The notes under the pieces were generated by a model. The model did not search any database. It worked only from the letters and a program-made list of their open reading frames with translations, and had not been told where the DNA came from. A stretch of DNA of 6,454 bases. Source: an uncultured Rhizobiaceae group bacterium (lineage in GTDB: Bacteria > Pseudomonadota > Alphaproteobacteria > Rhizobiales > Rhizobiaceae). A program made the translations under genes and the position numbers. Location of the stretch: assembly GCA_938030645.1 (NCBI GenBank), contig CALHHQ010000052.1:1-6454 (forward strand), written 5' to 3'. Position 1 is the stretch's first letter. Each line of letters opens with the position of its first letter. Positions 1-4,417 of this stretch are shown here, in pieces.

Positions 1-282
1 GCAATAACCATGCGCCACCGCACACCTCATTTTGCACACGTATTTTCTGGTGATGGATATTCAGCAGGCTATTACAGTTACATGTGGTCAGAGGTTTTAG
101 ACGCCGACGCGTTTTCTGCATTTGAAGAAACAGGCGACGCCTTTGACAAGGATATGGCCAAACGTTTGCATGATCATGTCTATTCAGCGGGTGGGTCCGT
201 GGATGCGGAAGAAACCTACAAAGCCTTCCGAGGTAAAATGCCAACAGCAGATGCCATGATCGAGAAACGTGGATTGGCATAA
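1..282 (+). CDS. M3-family metallopeptidase (oligopeptidase A / dipeptidyl carboxypeptidase type), C-terminal fragment
   Basis: The reading frame is open from the first base and gives 93 residues before a TAA stop, so the gene starts outside the window. The visible part matches the C-terminal end of M3A zinc peptidases (Dcp/PrlC group): RHRTPHFAHVFSG, then the Gly/Tyr-rich stretch GYSAGYYSYMWSEVLDADAF, then AGGS and FRGKMP, ending in KRGLA. In this family the Tyr/Gly loop lines the substrate cleft. The zinc-binding HEXXH helix lies upstream and is not visible. These enzymes are normally cytosolic and degrade short peptides released by other proteases. The stop is followed after 26 bases by the carbinolamine dehydratase gene on the same strand, so co-transcription is possible. 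The methionine at base 10 is internal and not a start. Family assignment is firm. Choosing between oligopeptidase A and dipeptidyl carboxypeptidase would need the missing N-terminal part. Confidence 0.93.
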   Translation, partial: AITMRHRTPHFAHVFSGDGYSAGYYSYMWSEVLDADAFSAFEETGDAFDKDMAKRLHDHVYSAGGSVDAEETYKAFRGKMPTADAMIEKRGLA

Positions 283-308
283 ATTGCAAACGGAGCAAGG
301 AGTAACTC

Positions 309-593
309 ATGGCGACGAAACTTACAGAAGATGAACGTGCCAGAGTTTTAAAAACGCTTTCAGGCTGGAGTGAAGGCGACAATGCAATCTCAAAGACTTT
401 CGTCTTCAAAAATTTTGTTGAAGCATTTGGTTTCATGACAAAAGCGGCCATTCTTGCAGAAAAAATGAATCACCACCCTGAATGGTCCAATGTCTATAAA
501 ACAGTTCATGTAACGCTCACCACACATGATGTAGGTGGGTTGACTGAACTCGACGTCACATTGGCCAAAGCTATGGACGGGTTAGTGTCATAG
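309..593 (+). CDS. phhB: 4a-hydroxytetrahydrobiopterin (pterin-4-alpha-carbinolamine) dehydratase
   Basis: This 94-residue protein is the usual full length of the PCD/DCoH family. It dehydrates 4a-hydroxytetrahydropterin to quinonoid dihydropterin, which recycles the cofactor of aromatic amino acid hydroxylases such as phenylalanine hydroxylase. The family signature is complete: EKMNHHPEWSNVY at residues 51-63 (active-site pair His55-His56, with Pro57 and Trp59), then THDVGGLTELD at 72-82 (His73-Asp74). The N-terminal part has the typical LSGW (17-20) and FxFxNFxEAFGFM (31-43) pattern. The start is well supported: AAGGAG at 297-302 lies six bases upstream of the ATG. The gene follows the M3 peptidase gene by 26 bases and converges on the dehydrogenase gene across a 50-base gap. 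No phenylalanine hydroxylase gene is visible here, so the physiological partner is unknown. Many bacteria carry this enzyme without a clear hydroxylase partner. Confidence 0.95.
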   Translation: MATKLTEDERARVLKTLSGWSEGDNAISKTFVFKNFVEAFGFMTKAAILAEKMNHHPEWSNVYKTVHVTLTTHDVGGLTELDVTLAKAMDGLVS

Positions 594-643
594 CCATTTG
601 CAATTACTTGTAAAAGAGACCTCAAAATAAAAACATATTCTGC

Positions 644-1429
644 CTATTTTGGAGCCATACGTATGGCACCATCGAGACGGATGCTTTCGGCGTTCAACAT
701 TTCATTTTCGCAAATATGCTGAACCAACGCAGCATATTCTTCCGGACGCCCTAGTCTTGAAGGAAACGGCACTGAAGCAGAAAGAGCTTTTACCGCATCT
801 TCCGGCAGACCTTCGAACAAGGGTGTTTTAAACAAACCCGGCAAAATCGAACAGACACGGACACCATCGCGCGCCAGATCTCGCGCGATTGGAAGTGTCA
901 TGCCTTTCACACCACCTTTTGAAGCAGAATAAGCTGCCTGACCAATCTGCCCATCTTCTGCCGCGACGGAAGCCGTATTGATGATTACGCCCCGCTCGCC
1001 ATCATCTGTAATGGGTTCAAGATCGACCATGCCCTGCGCAGCATGGGCGATACAATTGAACGTTCCAATCAAATTGATACCAATTGTTTTGGCAAACAAA
1101 GGAAGATCATGAGTACGGACGGCACCCGTTTCTCTATCGCGTGATACAGTTTTCATAGCGACACCTATTCCTGCGCAGTTGACCAAGACGCGCTCAACGC
1201 CATGTGCAGCCCGCGCAGCCTCAAACCCAGCCCCAACACTATCCACGTTTGAAACATCCACTTTGCAAAATGTTCCACCAATTTCCTGGGCAACCGCCTT
1301 TCCGCGCTCCTCGTTCAAATCAAAGAGTGCAACCTTCAACCCACAAGAAGCCAACATGCGTGCAGAAGCTTCTCCCAACCCTGAAGCACCACCTGTTACA
1401 ATTGCTGCATGTTCATTGTTCAGTTTCAT
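644..1429 (-). CDS. SDR-family 3-hydroxyacyl-CoA dehydrogenase, HSD10 (type II) like
   Basis: This is a 261-residue classical short-chain dehydrogenase. It has the dinucleotide motif TGGASGLG at residues 12-19 and Asp37 at the end of the second strand, which predicts NAD rather than NADP. It also has NCAG at 84-87, Asn119, and the catalytic Ser154, Tyr167 and Lys171 (YSASK). The region from NTASVAA (151-157) through GQAAYSASKGG, ILPGLFKTPL and VPFPSRLGRPEEYA to the end RLDGAIRM closely follows animal HSD10/HADH2. That enzyme oxidises 3-hydroxyacyl-CoA and 2-methyl-3-hydroxybutyryl-CoA in fatty acid and isoleucine breakdown. The role here is inferred from that likeness. An upstream in-frame start would add 21 residues, but the ATG at 1427-1429 has a good ribosome site and places the Rossmann motif correctly. 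The gene is divergent from the DUF1232 gene and convergent with phhB. No thiolase or acyl-CoA dehydrogenase gene is adjacent. Confidence 0.92.
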   Translation of the reverse strand: MKLNNEHAAIVTGGASGLGEASARMLASCGLKVALFDLNEERGKAVAQEIGGTFCKVDVSNVDSVGAGFEAARAAHGVERVLVNCAGIGVAMKTVSRDRETGAVRTHDLPLFAKTIGINLIGTFNCIAHAAQGMVDLEPITDDGERGVIINTASVAAEDGQIGQAAYSASKGGVKGMTLPIARDLARDGVRVCSILPGLFKTPLFEGLPEDAVKALSASVPFPSRLGRPEEYAALVQHICENEMLNAESIRLDGAIRMAPK

Positions 1430-1438
1430 GACTCTTAA

Positions 1439-1444
1439 CCTTCT
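1439..1444 (-). promoter_or_regulatory. ribosome binding site of the HSD10-like dehydrogenase gene
   Basis: Read on the minus strand this is AGAAGG, nine bases before the ATG at 1427-1429. It supports the MKLNN start over the longer reading frame that begins 21 codons upstream and would run into the divergent gene's leader. Confidence 0.7.
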
Positions 1445-1455
1445 TTTGATGTGAA

Positions 1456-1469
1456 CAAGCCTTGGCTTG
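1456..1469. repeat. 14-bp dyad CAAGCC-TT-GGCTTG between divergent genes
   Basis: Perfect 6-base inverted arms are separated by two bases. The dyad sits between the divergent starts of the HSD10-like dehydrogenase gene (1429, minus) and the DUF1232 gene (1502, plus). Its place and symmetry fit an operator for a dimeric repressor acting on either promoter. No regulator gene is adjacent and no family consensus is matched, so this is only a candidate. It could also form a small hairpin in the dehydrogenase mRNA leader. Confidence 0.3.
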
Positions 1470-1501
1470 CAGTTCAGTCTCTCACTTCCCATATAAAGAG
1501 C

Positions 1502-1906
1502 ATGACTGATAAAATAAGTGAAGAAGACATAAGCGCTATTCTGGCGCCTGTACCATTGGAAAAAACCCGTGAACGGGAAAGAACTGTTCGAGAACAGTTT
1601 TGGCCTAAGCTGCGAGCATTTGCGGCCCGCGTTCCCTTTGCAGAGGATGCAGTAGCAGCCTATTATTGTGCAACTGACCGTAAGACACCATTAAAAGTGC
1701 GTGGAACTTTGTTGGCGGCTTTGGCTTACTTCATAATGCCGCTTGATATGATACCAGACATTCTCGCTTTTGTAGGTTTGGGCGATGATATCGCAGTTTT
1801 CACCGCTGCATTCACTCTCGTTCAATCACACGTCACAGATGAACACCGCGAGAAAGCCCGCGATGCCATTGAGCGTGAGAAAATGAAAACTGAAGACCCT
1901 AGCTGA
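1502..1906 (+). CDS. DUF1232 / YkvA-family small membrane-associated protein
   Basis: This 134-residue protein has no known biochemical function. The N-terminal half is charged and helical (ERERTVREQFWPKL, residues 24-37), followed by VPFAEDAVAAYYCATD (44-59). The DUF1232 core follows: a hydrophobic helix LLAALAYFIMPLDMIPD (70-86), with the family hallmark P-x-D-x-(I/V)-P-D at 80-86, then GLGDDIAV (92-99). Its helix-turn-helix hydrophobic pattern suggests membrane association. The C-terminus is charged (DEHREKARDAIEREK). The reading frame can be extended to a GTG at 1451, adding 17 residues, but the ATG at 1502 gives the length and N-terminus expected for alphaproteobacterial members. No good Shine-Dalgarno precedes it; AAAGAG lies only one base upstream. 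Its last 8 bases overlap the convergent quinone-reductase gene. Family assignment is firm; function is unknown. Confidence 0.88.
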   Translation: MTDKISEEDISAILAPVPLEKTRERERTVREQFWPKLRAFAARVPFAEDAVAAYYCATDRKTPLKVRGTLLAALAYFIMPLDMIPDILAFVGLGDDIAVFTAAFTLVQSHVTDEHREKARDAIEREKMKTEDPS

Positions 1907-2873
1907 TCTTCAGCAGGACTTTGCCTTTCACATCACGCGCCGCGATCTTGTTCAGTGCTGCTTCCGCCTTTTCCATGGGAAAAACTGAATCGACATGGGG
2001 CTTCAACGTGCCATCAGCAAGCCATCCCAGAAGATCATCAATATTTTGACGGTTCCCGTCTGGGTCTCGCATTGTAAACGTCCCCCAGAAGACACCCCGC
2101 AAATCTGCTCCTTTCAATAAGGCAAGATTAAGCGGTATTTTTGGTATTGGGCCTGACGCGAATCCAATCACCAAAAAGCGTCCTTCCCAAGCGATAGATC
2201 GAAACGCTGCTTCTGAAAAATCGCCACCAACAGGATCGTAGATCACATCGACACCCTTTCCACCTGTTCGCTTTTTCAGTTGTTCTTTCAAATCTTCATT
2301 GGTGTAGTTGACGCCTTCATCGGCACCACACTGTCTCGCAAAATCAAGCTTGTCGTCAGTCGACGCACAAGCGATCACATGCGCACCCATGATTTTTCCA
2401 AGTTCAACCGCAGCTTGTCCCACACCGCCTGATGCTCCGAGCACCGCAAGCGTTTCCCCAGCCTTCAATTCTCCACGATCTTTTAATGCATGATATGACG
2501 TGCCGTAAGTGACCATAATGCAAGCTGCTTGTTCATCACTCACTCCGTCAGGAATGTGAGATAAAACGATTTCTGGTGCAGCCACAAACTCGCGCGCAGA
2601 ACCCTGAACATATCCGCACACACGATCGCCAGCTTTGAAGCGTGTCACACCTTCTCCAACACTGTCCACAACACCAGACAGTTCAGATGAGATCGAAAAT
2701 GGACGTGGAGGTTTAATTTGATATTTGTCTTCAATGATCAAACAATCAAAAAAGTTCAAAGCTGCTATATTCACTTTAATCAAAACCTCGCCTTTGCGAG
2801 GCGCAGGTTTGTCAATGTCCTCAACGACCAATGTTGAAGGTGGACCAGGTTCTTTGGACAACAGAGCTTTCAT
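1899..2873 (-). CDS. NADPH:quinone oxidoreductase-family protein (zinc-free MDR superfamily)
   Basis: This 324-residue protein has the full two-domain MDR architecture. The N-terminal GroES-like domain (about 1-120) carries KVNIAALNFFDCLI and GVTRFKAGDRVCGYV. The Rossmann domain (about 130-260) has the nucleotide-binding turn LGASGGVGQAAVELGK (145-160). It also has GADEGVNY and the DVIYDPVGGD motif (209-218), which is typical of quinone reductase-type members. The end LKPHVDSVFPMEKAEAALNKI and GKVLLKI is standard. The cysteine pattern of the zinc-dependent alcohol dehydrogenases is absent, so it is expected to be a zinc-free NADPH-dependent reductase of quinones or enones. The real substrate cannot be read from sequence. 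The MKALL start is chosen because homologues begin this way. An ATG two codons upstream (2877-2879) is an alternative, and a longer TTG-initiated form is unlikely. It is divergent from the RNA methyltransferase gene. Confidence 0.9.
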   Translation of the reverse strand: MKALLSKEPGPPSTLVVEDIDKPAPRKGEVLIKVNIAALNFFDCLIIEDKYQIKPPRPFSISSELSGVVDSVGEGVTRFKAGDRVCGYVQGSAREFVAAPEIVLSHIPDGVSDEQAACIMVTYGTSYHALKDRGELKAGETLAVLGASGGVGQAAVELGKIMGAHVIACASTDDKLDFARQCGADEGVNYTNEDLKEQLKKRTGGKGVDVIYDPVGGDFSEAAFRSIAWEGRFLVIGFASGPIPKIPLNLALLKGADLRGVFWGTFTMRDPDGNRQNIDDLLGWLADGTLKPHVDSVFPMEKAEAALNKIAARDVKGKVLLKIS

Positions 2874-2904
2874 AAACATCACTTTGAAAGAGAAAATCAA
2901 AAGT

Positions 2905-2934
2905 AGTTTAGTGCAGGCAATGACACGTTGCCAA
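2905..2934 (-). promoter_or_regulatory. candidate sigma-70-type promoter of the quinone reductase-like gene
   Basis: On the minus strand TTGGCA (2929-2934, 5 of 6 to TTGACA) is followed after 18 bases by TAAACT (2905-2910, 4 of 6 to TATAAT). The predicted start near 2898 leaves a leader of about 25 bases. This is consensus matching by eye only. Confidence 0.38.
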
Positions 2935-2949
2935 TTGCTGTTCTACATT
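2920..2949 (+). promoter_or_regulatory. candidate sigma-70-type promoter of the SPOUT methyltransferase gene
   Basis: ATGACA (2920-2925, 5 of 6) is followed after 18 bases by TACATT (2944-2949, 4 of 6). Transcription would start near 2956, about 14 bases before the ATG at 2970. It overlaps the minus-strand promoter candidate, so the two directions would compete for polymerase. A 5-base dyad GGCAA/TTGCC (2916-2932) lies across both. Confidence 0.35.
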
Positions 2950-2969
2950 TGTCGCGATAAACAAGCCTT

Positions 2970-3581
2970 ATGAAAGCTCGTGGATATTTTGGCATCGGTG
3001 TGGAAGGCATTTCCAAACCGAACAATTTCGGTAACTTGTCGCGCACAGCCTACGGGTTTGGCGCAAGTTTTGTGTTCACCGTTTCTCCAGGAAAACGATT
3101 TCAAGTCCCAGATTCTGACACCACGCGCAGCGATGAACACATGCCTTGGTACACGTTCGAGAATTTAGAAACCATGCAGCTGCCAGACGACTGCCGTTTG
3201 GTTGGTGTTGAACTCACAGACGATGCGATTGAGTTGCAGAGTTTTCGCCATCCCACCAAAGCAGCCTATGTTTTAGGGCCAGAAAACGGCTCACTATCGC
3301 CCGAGATGACCGCCCGTTGTGAATTCATCATAAAAATTCCAACCCTGTTTTGTCTTAACGTCGCGACTGCAGGTGCGATCATCATGTATGACAGAATGAT
3401 GTGTCTGGGTCGTTATGCAGAACGTCCCGTGAAGGTTGGTGGACCAGTTGAAGGCCTCAAACCCCACCATTACGGAAAGCCAACTTATAAAGCGGGAACA
3501 AAGGTGCCTGCAAAAAAAGGGCGGGATCGCACAACGGTTGTTGGTACGAGGGCACCAAGTTCAGCGTCCCACAAGACTTAA
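2970..3581 (+). CDS. TrmH/SpoU-family RNA 2'-O-methyltransferase (SPOUT fold)
   Basis: This 203-residue protein belongs to the SpoU class, which methylates ribose 2'-OH in tRNA or rRNA using S-adenosylmethionine. The three family motifs are visible. Motif 1 is NNFGNLSRTAYGFGA (18-32, with Asn22 and the catalytic-type Arg25). Motif 2 is YVLGPENGSLSPEM (100-113). Motif 3 is IPTLFCLNVATAGAIIMYD (123-141), which forms the trefoil knot and the SAM pocket. The N-terminus RGYFGIGVEGISKP is typical of an alphaproteobacterial subgroup usually annotated only as RNA methyltransferase, so the target nucleotide is not predicted. It lacks the N-terminal RNA-binding domain of RlmB-type enzymes. Residues from about 165 form a basic, low-complexity tail (AKKGRDR), preceded in DNA by an A7 run that could cause slippage. 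The start fits homologues, though no clear Shine-Dalgarno is present. Confidence 0.9.
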   Translation: MKARGYFGIGVEGISKPNNFGNLSRTAYGFGASFVFTVSPGKRFQVPDSDTTRSDEHMPWYTFENLETMQLPDDCRLVGVELTDDAIELQSFRHPTKAAYVLGPENGSLSPEMTARCEFIIKIPTLFCLNVATAGAIIMYDRMMCLGRYAERPVKVGGPVEGLKPHHYGKPTYKAGTKVPAKKGRDRTTVVGTRAPSSASHKT

Positions 3582-3712
3582 GCAAAAGATAAAGGCCTTC
3601 AAATTATCGCCCGAATCTACGATAAGACTGATGCTAAGCGGCGGTGATAGGTACAATTTGAACTAAATCTTATCAAAATTTACCATAACTGTTTAAGGTT
3701 TTGTAACGCCGT

Positions 3713-3731
3713 TAAAGGCATGGTGCCTTTA
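3713..3731. repeat. inverted repeat 1 upstream of ialB (8-bp stem, 3-base loop)
   Basis: TAAAGGCA / TGCCTTTA arms are perfectly complementary around a TGG loop. There is no following T-run, so it does not look like a terminator of the upstream gene. It may be an operator or a leader-RNA hairpin. Confidence 0.45.
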
Positions 3732-3738
3732 GAATTAA

Positions 3739-3756
3739 GAATCCGGGTTGGGATTC
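3739..3756. repeat. inverted repeat 2 upstream of ialB (6-bp stem, 6-base loop)
   Basis: GAATCC / GGATTC arms pair perfectly around the loop GGGTTG. It begins eight bases after inverted repeat 1. Confidence 0.4.
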
Positions 3757-3758
3757 GC

Positions 3759-3771
3759 CGCGTATGACGCG
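3759..3771. repeat. inverted repeat 3 upstream of ialB (5-bp stem, 3-base loop)
   Basis: CGCGT / ACGCG arms surround ATG, directly followed by the T-rich stretch TTTATATTT. This is the nearest of the three elements to the ialB ribosome site. On its own it is short enough to be chance. Confidence 0.3.
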
Positions 3772-3785
3772 TTTATATTTGAATT

Positions 3786-3792
3786 GGTGGGA
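3786..3792 (+). promoter_or_regulatory. ribosome binding site deciding the ialB-family start
   Basis: GGTGGGA lies six bases before the ATG at 3799. It supports the MLKTSFG start, where the signal peptide begins correctly, over a TTG-initiated frame starting at 3748 that would add 17 residues before the signal peptide. Confidence 0.55.
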
Positions 3793-3798
3793 TTGAAA

Positions 3799-4311
3799 AT
3801 GTTGAAGACATCTTTTGGAACATTGGCATTGGCCGTCGCTCTTGTTGCTGCACCTACAGCTTCCTTTGCGCAAACACCGAAGCCAATTAAGCAACACAAG
3901 GCTTGGGGCGCGTATTCATACAAAGACGCTCGTGCGGGCAAAATTTGCTATATTTTATCTATTCCAACTATCAAAGAGCCAAGCGACCGTGATCACGGCG
4001 ATGTATTTTTCTTGGTCAGCCAAAAGCCAGACGGTTCCGCCGCTTTTGAACCACAAGTTGAAGTTGGCTATCCTCTGAAAGCAAACGCCAGTGTCACTGT
4101 CACGGTAGATGGCAAAAATTTCAAAATGTTCAGCCAGGGCAACAACGCTTGGTTGACGGACGTGAGCCAAGAATCAAGCTTGGTCGCTGCCATGAAAAAT
4201 GGCCGCTCCATGAAAGTGTCTGGTCAGTCCACACGTGGAACACAAACCAGCTATACGTATTCTCTTTCAGGTGTAACAGCTGCCCTGAATGAAGTGACAA
4301 AGTGCCGATAA
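3799..4311 (+). CDS. invasion-associated locus B (IalB) family secreted protein
   Basis: This 170-residue protein has a clear Sec signal peptide. A Lys at position 3 is followed by a hydrophobic core (FGTLALAVALVAAP), with a likely type I cleavage after ASFA (residue 24) just before QT. The mature part has the IalB-family pattern: WGAYSYKDARAGKICYILS (36-54), HGDVFFLVSQKP (66-77), a Val/Thr-rich strand region VTVTVDGKNFKMF (99-111), and TYSLSGVTAAL near the end. Mature Cys50 and Cys169 could form a disulfide in the periplasm. IalB was named for its role in Bartonella invasion of erythrocytes, but family members are common in free-living alphaproteobacteria, where the function is not settled. 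Invasion should therefore not be inferred. The gene precedes rlmN by 106 bases, an arrangement I recall from Brucella and related rhizobia. The leader holds three inverted repeats, and a stem-loop follows the stop. Confidence 0.88.
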   Translation: MLKTSFGTLALAVALVAAPTASFAQTPKPIKQHKAWGAYSYKDARAGKICYILSIPTIKEPSDRDHGDVFFLVSQKPDGSAAFEPQVEVGYPLKANASVTVTVDGKNFKMFSQGNNAWLTDVSQESSLVAAMKNGRSMKVSGQSTRGTQTSYTYSLSGVTAALNEVTKCR

Positions 4312-4317
4312 AAACGC

Positions 4318-4339
4318 TTTCCAGCCTTCGAACTGGAAA
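4318..4339 (+). terminator. stem-loop after the ialB-family stop codon
   Basis: TTTCCAG / CTGGAAA form a perfect 7-base stem around an 8-base loop (CCTTCGAA), starting six bases after the TAA. There is no U-tract downstream, so it is at best a weak intrinsic terminator. A 3'-end stabilising or processing hairpin between ialB and rlmN is equally possible. Confidence 0.4.
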
Positions 4340-4357
4340 CCATTGCTGACATCACAC

Positions 4358-4386
4358 TTGCGGAGAAGAGCGGTGAGCGCCATATA
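4358..4386 (+). promoter_or_regulatory. weak candidate promoter for rlmN
   Basis: TTGCGG (4358-4363) is followed after 17 bases by CATATA (4381-4386), or after 19 bases by TATAGA. Transcription would start roughly 25 bases before the rlmN ATG. The match is poor (3 of 6 at -35), so read-through from ialB is a real alternative. Confidence 0.2.
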
Positions 4387-4417
4387 GACGCCACCTCTTT
4401 CGGCAAACGGCAAGCAA

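Noticed and set aside
597..614. Hairpin TTTGCAA-TTAC-TTGTAAA in the 50-base gap between phhB and the dehydrogenase gene, as a bidirectional terminator
   Set aside because: The stem is AT-rich with a G-T pair and has no T-run on either strand, so it is too weak to call.
1179..1454. Plus-strand open frame antisense to the dehydrogenase gene
   Set aside because: It is a shadow of the strongly conserved minus-strand gene, with no family motifs and no ribosome site.
2943..3140. Minus-strand open frame over the methyltransferase 5' end
   Set aside because: It lies antisense to conserved motif-bearing codons and its product shows no recognisable domain.
3592..3599. Palindrome AAGGCCTT just after the methyltransferase stop
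   Set aside because: Eight-base palindromes are common. It cannot form a hairpin loop and has no T-run.
3621..3674. Inverted repeat GATAAGA / TCTTATC with a 40-base spacer after the methyltransferase gene
   Set aside because: Seven-base arms this far apart are expected by chance in AT-rich spacer DNA, and no further pairing supports them.
3748..3798. N-terminal extension of the IalB-family protein from a TTG codon
   Set aside because: It would put 17 residues before a normal signal peptide, and the inverted repeats there are better explained as non-coding leader.
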